This document shows, piece after piece, positions 1-6,415 of a stretch of 13,037 nt of DNA. This DNA comes from Actinomycetes bacterium (GTDB lineage: Bacteria; Actinomycetota; Acidimicrobiia; Acidimicrobiales; Palsa-688). The translations under genes and the position numbers were made by a program. The DNA is taken from NCBI GenBank assembly GCA_021827225.1, contig JAKAXG010000047.1, positions 1-13,037 of the forward strand. The letters run 5' to 3'. Numbering within the stretch: position 1 is the stretch's first letter; every line of letters begins with the position of its first letter. The notes below the pieces were generated by a model, which was not told the origin of the DNA, searched no databases, and saw nothing but the letters and a program-made list of their open reading frames with translations.

Positions 1-695
1 GTCCGGGCCGCCGGCGCCGGGGCGGCGGCGGGAGCCGGGGCCGGGGCCGCGGTTCCCCCGTTGCGCCGGTCGATCACCGCCAGCACGTCGGAACGAGTGA
101 TGCGCCCGCCGGCGCCGGTGCCGCGGATCTGGTTCGGGTCGAGGTCGTGCTCGGCGATCAGGCGGCGCACCACCGGGGACAGCACCCGCCCGCCGGCGCC
201 CTCGTCGCCGCTAGTCGCCGCCTGGGCCGCCTCCCGCTGCTCCTGCTGGACCGGGGCCGGTGTGCTGGGCGAGGGCGCCGGCTCACCGGTGCCCGGAGGC
301 GCCGCCGCTCCCGAGCCGTTGGCGGTCGACTCGGCCAGATCGGCGGCCGGCGCCGCCGAGGCGGACGCCGGGGCCGACTCGGCGACCGGCGGCTCCGGCT
401 GGGGCTCCTCGGCCGGCTCCGGCTGGGCCTGCGGCTGCGCCGGGGCGGCCGCTCCGCCGGCCCCGTCGGAGATGACCGCCAGCCGGGTGCCGACGTCGAC
501 CGTCTCGCCCTCGGGGACCAGGATCTCCGACACCACACCCGACACCGGGGACGGCACCTCGGAGTCGACCTTGTCGGTGGAGACCTCGAAGAGGACCTCG
601 TCCTCGGACACCGTGTCACCCACCTGCTTGGCCCAGCGGGTGATGGTCCCCTCGGTGACCGTCTCGCCCAACTGCGGCATGGTGATCTCAGCCAA
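1..695 (-). CDS. Dihydrolipoamide acyltransferase (E2) of a 2-oxoacid dehydrogenase complex, 3'-truncated by the window edge
   Basis: E2 carries acyl groups on a lipoyl arm and hands them to CoA in a cytoplasmic 2-oxoacid dehydrogenase complex. About 231 residues are visible. An N-terminal lipoyl domain (about 1-80) has the STDKVDSE motif, with K42 as the lipoylated lysine. A long Ala/Pro/Glu linker (about 80-165) follows, then a peripheral subunit-binding domain with RVLSPVVRRLIAEHDLD and GTGAGGRITRSDV. A second Ala-Pro linker runs off the edge, so the catalytic domain is not seen. I chose TTG at 695-693 because the protein then starts MAEITMPQLGE as in the family, and AGAGGG lies 7 bases upstream. 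ATG at 680 is an alternative. The start overlaps the lpdA stop by 8 bases, implying translational coupling. Substrate (pyruvate, 2-oxoglutarate or branched-chain) cannot be decided without the C-terminus; a SucB/DlaT-type protein is likely. Confidence 0.9.
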   Translation of the reverse strand, partial: MAEITMPQLGETVTEGTITRWAKQVGDTVSEDEVLFEVSTDKVDSEVPSPVSGVVSEILVPEGETVDVGTRLAVISDGAGGAAAPAQPQAQPEPAEEPQPEPPVAESAPASASAAPAADLAESTANGSGAAAPPGTGEPAPSPSTPAPVQQEQREAAQAATSGDEGAGGRVLSPVVRRLIAEHDLDPNQIRGTGAGGRITRSDVLAVIDRRNGGTAAPAPAPAAAPAPAAR

Positions 696-2094
696 CGTGC
701 AACCCTCTTCCGGTCAGGGCGAGGACCGTCTCGCCGAACGTCTCAGACAATGTGGGATGGGGCTGGATGTACTGGCCCACCTCCCCTGGCGTCGCCTCCC
801 AGTTGACCGCCAGATACCCCTGCCCCAGCTGCTCGGTCACCCACGGGCCCACCATGTGCACGCCGAGTATGCGCCCCGCCGTGCCGTCCGGCTGCTTCTC
901 GCAGATCACCTTGACCATCCCCTCCGGCTCGCCGACGATCAGCGCCCGGCCGTTTCCACCGAAGGGATCCTTCTTGGCCACCACCTCGTAGCCGGCTTCC
1001 TTGGCCGCCTCCTCCGACAGGCCGGCGAAGGCCACCTCCGGCTGGCAGTAGATGCACCAGGGCACCTTGGTGTAGTCGACCGGGACCACCCGGTCGCCGA
1101 GGATCTGGTCGATGATCACCACCGCCTCGGCAAAGCCCACGTGCGCCAGGGCCGGCGTGTTCACCAGGTCGCCGGCGGCGAACACCCCGGGCTCACCGGT
1201 GCGCATGTACTCGTCGACCTCGACGAACCCGCGCTTGTCCACCTTCACCTGGGTGCCCTCCAGGCCCAGGTTGTCCGACAGGGGCCTCCGCCCCACCGAC
1301 ACGACCACCGACTCGACGGTGACCTGCTCGCCCTCGCCGAAGGTGACGGTGGTCGAGCGCCCGTCCTCGGCGGGGGTGTGCCCGGTGACGGCGACGCCGG
1401 TGCGCACCTCGATGCCCCGCTTCTTGAACGAGCGCAGCACCACGTCGGCCACGTCCTTGTCGCAGCCGGGCAGGATCTTGGGCAGGGCCTCGAGGATGGT
1501 GACCTGGCAGCCGAGATCCGACAACATCGACGCGAACTCGCAGCCGATGGCCCCGCCGCCGATGACCACCGCCGAGGACGGCAGCCGCTCCAGGCTCAGC
1601 ACCTCGTCGGAGGTCATCACGATCCGGCCGTCGACGTCGAAGCCGGGGATGGTCCGCGGCACCGACCCCGACGCCAGGATGACGTGCCTGCCGACCAGCT
1701 CGGTGCCGTCGTCGATGGTGACGACCCGGTTCGGGCCGAGGGAGCCGGTCCCGGCGAAGGTGGTCACCTTGCGCTTCTTCATGAGCCCCTGCAAGCCCTT
1801 CCACAGCTGGTCGACGACCTTCTGCTTGCGGGCCTGGGACTGGGCGAACTCGATGGAGGGCGGGTCGGCGGCGATGCCGAACTCCTTGGCGCCGACCACC
1901 GTGCGGTAGACCGTCGCCGTCTCGAGGAACTCCTTGGCCGGGATACAGCCACGGTGCAGGCAGGTCCCGCCCACCTTCTCCTTCTCCACCACGGCGATGT
2001 TCAGACCGGCCAGTCCGCCGCGCAGCGCGGCCGCATAGCCCGCCGGACCACCGCCGATGATCACGACATCGAACTCCTGGGCCGTGGGAACCAC
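688..2094 (-). CDS. lpdA: Dihydrolipoyl dehydrogenase (E3)
   Basis: This flavoenzyme reoxidises dihydrolipoamide on E2 and passes electrons to NAD+. The 468 residues match the usual family length. Visible features in order are the FAD-binding VVIIGGGPAGY (about 10-20), the redox disulfide GGTCLHRGCIP (C45 and C50), the NAD-binding VVIGGGAIGCEFA, the second FAD motif GVFAAGD, and the C-terminal HPTLSE active-site pair (H446, E451). All catalytic residues are present. The gene leads a minus-strand pair with the overlapping E2 gene, which supports a role in a 2-oxoacid dehydrogenase complex. The start is uncertain. GTG at 2094 is the first possible codon after an in-frame TAG, but it overlaps a perfect AGGAGG (2099-2094). 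That AGGAGG is spaced ideally for an ACG at 2085 instead. Confidence 0.96.
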   Translation of the reverse strand: MVPTAQEFDVVIIGGGPAGYAAALRGGLAGLNIAVVEKEKVGGTCLHRGCIPAKEFLETATVYRTVVGAKEFGIAADPPSIEFAQSQARKQKVVDQLWKGLQGLMKKRKVTTFAGTGSLGPNRVVTIDDGTELVGRHVILASGSVPRTIPGFDVDGRIVMTSDEVLSLERLPSSAVVIGGGAIGCEFASMLSDLGCQVTILEALPKILPGCDKDVADVVLRSFKKRGIEVRTGVAVTGHTPAEDGRSTTVTFGEGEQVTVESVVVSVGRRPLSDNLGLEGTQVKVDKRGFVEVDEYMRTGEPGVFAAGDLVNTPALAHVGFAEAVVIIDQILGDRVVPVDYTKVPWCIYCQPEVAFAGLSEEAAKEAGYEVVAKKDPFGGNGRALIVGEPEGMVKVICEKQPDGTAGRILGVHMVGPWVTEQLGQGYLAVNWEATPGEVGQYIQPHPTLSETFGETVLALTGRGLHVG

Positions 2095-2099
2095 CTCCT
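2094..2099 (-). promoter_or_regulatory. Strong Shine-Dalgarno of lpdA, overlapping the apparent GTG start
   Basis: Read on the minus strand, AGGAGG occupies 2099-2094 and its last G is the first base of the GTG start. A ribosome bound here would normally initiate 5-9 bases downstream, where the only near-cognate codon is ACG (2085-2083), 8 bases away. Either initiation is at GTG through another contact, or the annotated start is a few codons too far upstream. Confidence 0.55.
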
Positions 2100-2142
2100 A
2101 TAGATCCTCGGCCAATCTAGGCCCAACTGGATGATCCGCGGT

Positions 2143-2148
2143 TAGGCT
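2143..2148 (+). promoter_or_regulatory. Candidate -10 box of the thiGH transcript
   Basis: TAGGCT fits the actinobacterial TANNNT pattern. It would place the transcript start near 2155, just before the first base of the riboswitch P1 helix. I see no convincing -35 hexamer at 16-18 bases upstream, so this is a weak call that rests mainly on position. Confidence 0.25.
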
Positions 2149-2163
2149 TCCATGTGGAAAAAG

Positions 2164-2250
2164 ACGCAGGGGAGCTCGATCGGGCTGAGAGGCCGGCCCA
2201 GCGCCGGCGACCCTTGAGTTACCGGTCCGATAACGCGGACAAGGGAGCGT
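2164..2250 (+). promoter_or_regulatory. TPP riboswitch (THI element) upstream of thiG
   Basis: The element carries the hallmark segments in order. GGGGAGC (2169-2175) is followed by a short P2 (GCTC with GGGC), then CTGAGA (2185-2190). The P3 arm pairs GCCGGC 2192-2197 with GCCGGC 2203-2208, followed by GACCC (2209-2213). P5 pairs GTCCG 2225-2229 with CGGAC 2236-2240 around the loop ATAACG, and AAGGGA (2241-2246) closes the core. P1 is short: ACGC 2164-2167 with GCGT 2247-2250. The P4-P5 junction is about two bases shorter than the E. coli thiM form, and the usual GCG before AGGGA is altered, so it is a divergent member. The GGGAG of the 3' strand doubles as the thiG ribosome binding site, 7 bases before ATG 2255. 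This suggests control of translation by hiding that site when TPP binds. No separate terminator hairpin is seen. Confidence 0.88.
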
Positions 2251-2254
2251 GGAC

Positions 2255-3031
2255 ATGCAGCATCGGATAGGAGACGAGCTCGTCATAGCGGGGAGGTCGT
2301 TCGGCTCCCGGCTGTTCGTGGGTACCGGCAAGTTCCCCTCCAACGACCACCTAAGGCGGGCCATCGAGGCCAGCGGCACCGAGATGGTGACGGTGGCTCT
2401 CCGCCGGATCGACCCCACCGGCGCCGAGGACATCCTCGACGCCATCCCCGAGTCGGTGCTGGTGCTCACCAACACCTCGGGGGCGGTGGACGCCGCCGAG
2501 GCGGTCCGCCTGGCCCGGCTGGCCCGGGCCGCCGGGCTGCCGGACTGGATCAAGCTGGAGATCACCCCCGACCCCCGCTACCTGCTGCCCGATCCGGTCG
2601 AGACCCTGGCCGCCGCCGAGCAGCTGTGCGAGGAGGGCTTCACCGTGCTCCCGTACTGCCCGGCCGATCCCGTGCTGTGCAAGCGGCTGGAGGAGGCCGG
2701 CTGCGCCACGGTGATGCCGCTCGGGTCGTGGATCGGGTCCAACCAGGGGCTGCGGACCCGGGGGGCGCTGGAGATCATCGTGGAGCAGGCCCTGGTGCCG
2801 GTGGTGGTCGACGCCGGCATCGGCGCGCCCAGCCACGCCGCCGAGGCCATGGAGCTCGGTGCCGCCGCCGTGCTGGTGAACACGGCCATCGGCACGGCCG
2901 CCGACCCGGCGGCCATGGCGGCGGCGTTCCGCCTGGCCGTGGAGGCCGGCCGGGCCGGCTACCTGGCCGGGCTGCCGGCGGCCGGCCAGGTGGCCGCCGC
3001 CTCCTCCCCCCTCACCGGGTTCCTGTCGTGA
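2255..3031 (+). CDS. thiG: Thiazole synthase ThiG
   Basis: ThiG condenses 1-deoxy-D-xylulose 5-phosphate, dehydroglycine and the sulfur of ThiS thiocarboxylate into the thiazole phosphate moiety of thiamin. The 258-residue protein aligns along its length with ThiG: FVGTGKF near 21-27, the Schiff-base lysine K100 in [24 protein letters not shown] (129-146), [21 protein letters not shown] (181-190), VLVNTAI, and the terminal SPLTGFL also seen in ThiH-partnered enterobacterial ThiG. I chose ATG 2255 because GGGAG sits 7 bases upstream. GTG 2249 would touch that site and lies inside the riboswitch P1. The preceding TPP riboswitch implies repression by thiamin pyrophosphate. ThiG needs ThiS and ThiF, neither of which is in this window. 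The stop overlaps the thiH start by 4 bases (GTGA). Confidence 0.97.
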   Translation: MQHRIGDELVIAGRSFGSRLFVGTGKFPSNDHLRRAIEASGTEMVTVALRRIDPTGAEDILDAIPESVLVLTNTSGAVDAAEAVRLARLARAAGLPDWIKLEITPDPRYLLPDPVETLAAAEQLCEEGFTVLPYCPADPVLCKRLEEAGCATVMPLGSWIGSNQGLRTRGALEIIVEQALVPVVVDAGIGAPSHAAEAMELGAAAVLVNTAIGTAADPAAMAAAFRLAVEAGRAGYLAGLPAAGQVAAASSPLTGFLS

Positions 3032-4185
3032 CGTCGGTGCCGATCGCCCTCGAGTCGCGCCCGGAGCGGCCACCGGAGGGCACGGCGGCCGCCGACCTGC
3101 TGTCGGTCCCGGTCGCCGACCTGCGCGCCGTGGTGGAGCGGGCCACCGCCGCCGACGTGGAACGGGCACTGCGCTCCCCCCGCCCCTCCCTCACCGACTT
3201 CGCCGCCCTGTTGTCGGCCCCGGCCGGGGCCCGCCTGGAGGACCTGGCCGCCAGGGCTAACCGGATCACGCGGGCCCGCTTCGGCGCCACCGTCCGCCTT
3301 TTTTCCCCTCTGTACCTCTCGAACGAATGCGTGTCCAGCTGCACGTACTGCGGGTTCTCCGCCGGGAACCGGATCGCCCGGCGGACCCTCACCGTCGAGG
3401 AGGTCCGCGGGGAGGCCGCCGAGCTGCACCGCCGGGGCTTCCGCCACATCCTCCTGGTCGCCGGCGAGCACGCCCGCATCGTCAGCAAGGACTACCTGGA
3501 GCGCTGCGTGGCGGAGGTCGCCCCCATGTTCGCCCAGGTCGGCGTCGAGGTGCAGGTCTGGGACACCGACACCTACCGCCGGCTGGTGGCCGCCGGCTGC
3601 GACGGGGTCATCGTCTACCAGGAGGCGTACGACCAGCAGACCTACGGCGCCGTCCACCTGAAGGGCAAGAAGCGCAACTACGCCTGGCGGCTGGCCGCCC
3701 CCGACCGGGCCGCCCAGGCCGGAATGCGCCGGCTGGGCATCGGCGCCCTGCTGGGCCTGCACCCCGACTGGAGGTCGGAGGCGATCATGGTGGCCGCCCA
3801 CGCCTCGGCGCTGATCAGGCGCTGGTGGCGCTGCGAGGTGCAGGTCTCCCTGCCCCGCCTGCGGCCGGCGGCCGGCGGGTACCAGCCGAGCGACCCGGTG
3901 GACGACGCGTCGTTCGTCCAGCTCCTCTGCGCCCTGCGCATCGCCCTGCCCGACGTGGGGGTCAGCCTGTCCACCCGGGAGCCGGCCGCTCTGCGCGACG
4001 GGCTGGTGCCGCTCGGGGTGACGACCATGTCGGCGGGGTCCCACACCGAGCCGGGCGGCTACGCCGAGGAGAGCGACGCCGAGCCGCAGTTCGAGATCTC
4101 CGACACCCGCAGCCCGGCCGAGGTGGCCGCCGCCCTGCGCGCCGGAGGGTTCGACCCGGTATGGAAGGATTGGCAGCGCGCCTGA
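3028..4185 (+). CDS. thiH: 2-iminoacetate synthase ThiH (radical SAM tyrosine lyase)
   Basis: ThiH cleaves tyrosine with a 5'-deoxyadenosyl radical to give dehydroglycine (2-iminoacetate) and p-cresol; the former feeds ThiG. The 385 residues compare with about 377 in E. coli. The radical SAM [4Fe-4S] site is C101, C105 and C108 (CxxxCxxC) within a stretch close to E. coli ThiH (PLYLSN, CTYCGFS, NRI). Further conserved blocks are [46 protein letters not shown], the PGGYAEE region and the terminal PVWKDW. HydG, the close paralogue, carries a second cluster domain that is not seen here. GTG 3028 overlaps the thiG TGA and has no Shine-Dalgarno, so translation is probably coupled to thiG. Many aerobic actinobacteria use ThiO instead. 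Confidence 0.96.
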   Translation: MTSVPIALESRPERPPEGTAAADLLSVPVADLRAVVERATAADVERALRSPRPSLTDFAALLSAPAGARLEDLAARANRITRARFGATVRLFSPLYLSNECVSSCTYCGFSAGNRIARRTLTVEEVRGEAAELHRRGFRHILLVAGEHARIVSKDYLERCVAEVAPMFAQVGVEVQVWDTDTYRRLVAAGCDGVIVYQEAYDQQTYGAVHLKGKKRNYAWRLAAPDRAAQAGMRRLGIGALLGLHPDWRSEAIMVAAHASALIRRWWRCEVQVSLPRLRPAAGGYQPSDPVDDASFVQLLCALRIALPDVGVSLSTREPAALRDGLVPLGVTTMSAGSHTEPGGYAEESDAEPQFEISDTRSPAEVAAALRAGGFDPVWKDWQRA

Positions 4186-4207
4186 GCCCTCCGCGTAACA
4201 TCGGCTC
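4170..4207 (+). promoter_or_regulatory. Candidate promoter for a leaderless mftA transcript
   Basis: TTGGCA (4170-4175, one mismatch to TTGACA) and TAACAT (4196-4201, a TANNNT -10) are separated by 20 bases, longer than the usual 16-18. The -10 ends 6 bases before ATG 4208, so transcription would start at or beside the A of the start codon. This agrees with the lack of any Shine-Dalgarno before mftA. Leaderless mRNAs are common in actinobacteria. The long spacer keeps confidence moderate. Confidence 0.45.
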
Positions 4208-4327
4208 ATGGCAACCGACACCACCGATCAAGCGCCCGCCGAAGAGGTCGCCGCCGAGGACGAGCTGGTCGAGGACGAGCTCCTCGTCGAGGAGATCTCC
4301 ATCGACGGGATGTGCGGCGTCTACTGA
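4208..4327 (+). CDS. mftA: Mycofactocin precursor peptide MftA
   Basis: This 39-residue peptide is the ribosomal precursor of mycofactocin. It ends in IDGMCGVY, the invariant MftA C-terminus; the last two residues, Val-Tyr, become the redox core. The leader is strongly acidic (EDELVEDELLVEEIS), which fits recognition by MftB. It is somewhat longer at the N-terminus than the roughly 30-residue mycobacterial form. The start is secure: an in-frame TAA lies at 4196-4198, and ATG 4208 is the first start after it. No Shine-Dalgarno precedes it. It begins 22 bases after thiH and ends 2 bases before mftB. The C-terminal motif and the adjacent mftB and mftC make the identification nearly certain. Confidence 0.97.
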   Translation: MATDTTDQAPAEEVAAEDELVEDELLVEEISIDGMCGVY

Positions 4328-4329
4328 CA

Positions 4330-4602
4330 GTGCCCGACGCACCGTTCGACAGCGCCTGCCGCTACGAACTCGACCCGAAGGTCGCGCTGCGACCGGAACC
4401 GTTCGGGGCCCTGGCCTACCACTACGGGAGCCGGCGCCTCACCTTCTTGCGCTCGAAGCTGCTGGCCGAGGTGGTATCCGGCCTGGGTGGCTACGAGTCG
4501 GCCGACGCCGCCCTGGCCGACCGGGTGCCCGTCTCTTCCCGTCCCGCCTACCAGCGGGCCCTGGCCAACCTGGCCCGATCGGAGTTCATCCGTGCCTGCT
4601 GA
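4330..4602 (+). CDS. mftB: Mycofactocin peptide chaperone MftB
   Basis: MftB is the small peptide-recognition (RRE-type) protein that binds the MftA leader and presents it to MftC. The 90 residues are the expected length, with the family-like stretch ELDPKVALRPEPFGALAYHYGSR followed by a helical region ending LANLARSEFI. I chose GTG 4330, two bases after the mftA stop. An in-frame GTG at 4312 would add six residues but lies inside the codons for the MftA core. No Shine-Dalgarno is placed for 4330, so termination-reinitiation from mftA is likely. The 3' end overlaps mftC by 11 bases. Confidence 0.93.
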   Translation: MPDAPFDSACRYELDPKVALRPEPFGALAYHYGSRRLTFLRSKLLAEVVSGLGGYESADAALADRVPVSSRPAYQRALANLARSEFIRAC

Positions 4603-5713
4603 GAAGCTGCGCCTCACCGACCAGCTTAAGGGTGGCCTCGACGCCCCCATCTGCCTGACGTGGGAACTGACCTACGGCTGCAACCTGGCCTGCATCCACT
4701 GCCTGTCGTCCTCCGGCCGGCGCGACCCGCGGGAGCTGTCGACCGCCGAGGCCAGGGCGGTCATCGACGAGCTGTCCGACATGCAGGTCTTCTACGTGAA
4801 CATCGGCGGCGGGGAGCCGACCATCCGCCCCGACTTCTACGAGCTGATCGACCACTGCGTCGAGCGGGGGGTGGGGGTCAAGTTCTCCACCAACGGCTCG
4901 ACCATCACCCCGGAGAGGGCGGCCCGCCTGGCGGGCAGCGACTACGTCGACGTGCAGATCTCCATCGACGGCGCCGACGAGGCCACCAACGACGCGGTGC
5001 GGGGGCGGGGCAGCTACGCCGCCGCCCGGCGGGCCATGGACCACCTGGCCGCCGCCGGGTTCGGCCCGTTCAAGATCTCGGTGGTCATGACCCGCCACAA
5101 CATCGGCCAGCTGGACCGTTTCCACGCCCTGGCCGAGGGCTACGGCGCCCAGCTGCGGCTCACCCGGCTGCGCCCGGCGGGGCGGGGCGCCGACACCTGG
5201 AACGAGCTGCACCCGACCCGGGCGCAGCAGGCAAAGCTGTACCGGTGGCTGGTGGACCGGCCCGGGGTGCTGACCGGCGACTCGTTCTTCCATCTCTCCG
5301 CCCTCGGAGAGCCGCTGGCCGGTCTGAACCTGTGCGGCGCCGGCCGGGTCGTGTGCCTGATCGACCCGGTGGGTGACGTCTACGCCTGCCCGTTCGTCCT
5401 GCACCCCGAGTTCAAGGCGGGCAGCGTCCGCGATCCCGGCGGCTTCACCGAGGTGTGGCGGCGGTCCGAGCTGTTCACCGAGCTGCGCCAACCGGCGTCG
5501 GCGGGGGCGTGCTCGTCGTGCGGCTCCTTCGACGCCTGCCAGGGGGGTTGCATGGCCGCCAAGTTCTTCACCGGGCTGCCGCTCGACGGCCCCGACCCGG
5601 AGTGCGTCATGGGTCACGGTGAGGCGCTGCTGGCGTCGGTGCCGGCGGGCAGCGCCCCGTCGCCGGGGCCGGGCCACTCCGTCCCGGTCACCCTGTCGGC
5701 GCGCCGGCGCTGA
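4592..5713 (+). CDS. mftC: Mycofactocin radical SAM maturase MftC
   Basis: MftC uses S-adenosylmethionine to decarboxylate oxidatively the C-terminal tyrosine of MftA and then join it to the neighbouring valine in a lactam. The 373-residue protein has the radical SAM cluster motif at C30, C34 and C37 (CNLACIHC), a GGGEPT motif (72-77), and a C-terminal SPASM domain with cysteines at 248, 255, 266, 307, 310, 316, 320 and 338 that can bind auxiliary iron-sulfur clusters. All expected ligands appear present. GTG 4592 is preferred because GGAG (4581-4584) lies 7 bases upstream and the protein then starts just ahead of the conserved region. The last 30 or so residues are a Pro/Ser/Gly-rich tail. 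The mftC-type gene directly after mftA and mftB fixes its role. Confidence 0.97.
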   Translation: MPAEKLRLTDQLKGGLDAPICLTWELTYGCNLACIHCLSSSGRRDPRELSTAEARAVIDELSDMQVFYVNIGGGEPTIRPDFYELIDHCVERGVGVKFSTNGSTITPERAARLAGSDYVDVQISIDGADEATNDAVRGRGSYAAARRAMDHLAAAGFGPFKISVVMTRHNIGQLDRFHALAEGYGAQLRLTRLRPAGRGADTWNELHPTRAQQAKLYRWLVDRPGVLTGDSFFHLSALGEPLAGLNLCGAGRVVCLIDPVGDVYACPFVLHPEFKAGSVRDPGGFTEVWRRSELFTELRQPASAGACSSCGSFDACQGGCMAAKFFTGLPLDGPDPECVMGHGEALLASVPAGSAPSPGPGHSVPVTLSARRR

Positions 5714-5721
5714 GCCGGCGC
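5701..5721 (+). other. GC-rich hairpin across the mftC stop codon
   Basis: GCGCCGGC (5701-5708) is perfectly complementary to GCCGGCGC (5714-5721), leaving a 5-base loop, GCTGA, that contains the mftC stop codon. No T-run follows, so a classic intrinsic terminator is unlikely. It could act as a pause or RNA-processing site, reducing expression of mftE and later genes relative to mftABC. In such GC-rich DNA an 8-bp stem could also be chance. Confidence 0.45.
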
Positions 5722-5731
5722 CGTCCCTGCC

Positions 5732-6415
5732 ATGGCGGAGCTCGCCGCCCTGACCTGGCCGGAGGTGGCGGGCCGGGCGGCGGGCAGCCTGCTCGCGGTG
5801 CCGGTGGGCTCGACCGAGCAGCACGGGCCGCACCTGCCGCTCTGCACCGACACCGAGATCGCCCTCGAGTTGTGCCGGCGGCTGGCGTCGGCACGCCCGG
5901 ACGTGCTGGTGGCGCCGACGGTGCCGTACGGGTCGAGCGGTGAGCACGCCGGCTTCGCCGGCACCCTCTCCATCGGCGGGCCGGTGCTGGAATCGGTGCT
6001 GGTGGAGCTGGGCCGCTCGGCCGACGCGTTCGCCGGGATCGTCTTCGTGTCCGCTCACGGGGGCAACACCGGCCCGCTGCGCCGGGCGGCGTCCCTGCTG
6101 CGGTCGGAGTCGCGCCGGGCGCGGGTGTGGGCCCTGCCCGCGCCCCCCGGAGCCCGGGCCGACGCCCACGCCGGCCACACCGAGACGTCGGTGCTCCTGA
6201 CCATGGCCCCGGCGGCGGTGCGGCTCGGCGCCGCCGAGGCCGGCCCCACCGCCCCCCTGGCGGAGCTGATGCCGGCCCTGGCCACCGCCGGGGTGGCGGC
6301 GGTCAGCCCCAACGGCGTGCTGGGGGACCCGGCCGGCGCCAGCGCCGAGGACGGGCGGCGGATCCTGGACGGGTGGGCGGCGCGCCTGGTGGCCGACCTG
6401 GAGGGCTGGCCGTGA
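5732..6415 (+). CDS. mftE: Mycofactocin precursor peptidase MftE (creatininase family)
   Basis: MftE releases the modified Val-Tyr unit from the MftA leader. The 227-residue protein shows the creatininase-family metal-binding pattern: E29, H31 and D40 in VGSTEQHGPHLPLCTD, SGEHAGFAGTLSIG (69-82), SAHGGN (107-112) with H109, and HAGHTETS (146-153) with E151 as the likely last ligand. Length and motifs match MftE rather than the slightly longer creatininases. ATG 5732 is 18 bases after mftC with no clear Shine-Dalgarno. In most described clusters mftD sits between mftC and mftE; here it does not. The end overlaps the next gene by 4 bases (GTGA). Confidence 0.94.
   Translation: MAELAALTWPEVAGRAAGSLLAVPVGSTEQHGPHLPLCTDTEIALELCRRLASARPDVLVAPTVPYGSSGEHAGFAGTLSIGGPVLESVLVELGRSADAFAGIVFVSAHGGNTGPLRRAASLLRSESRRARVWALPAPPGARADAHAGHTETSVLLTMAPAAVRLGAAEAGPTAPLAELMPALATAGVAAVSPNGVLGDPAGASAEDGRRILDGWAARLVADLEGWP

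Noticed and set aside
61..2103. Very long open frame on the plus strand opposite lpdA and E2
   Set aside because: Antisense shadow in GC-rich DNA. The minus strand encodes intact lpdA and an E2 lipoyl domain with all motifs, while the plus-strand product is low complexity and rich in His, Arg and Gly.
3028..4185. ThiH-like gene as HydG or another mycofactocin maturation enzyme
   Set aside because: No C-terminal second-cluster domain as in HydG, end-to-end similarity to ThiH, and a translational overlap with thiG.
2959..4224. 421-codon open frame on the minus strand opposite thiH
   Set aside because: The thiH motifs are unambiguous on the plus strand; the antisense product has no recognisable motif.
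4586..6178. 530-codon open frame on the minus strand opposite mftC and mftE
   Set aside because: It crosses two well-supported genes and gives a biased Gly/Arg/His product without domains.
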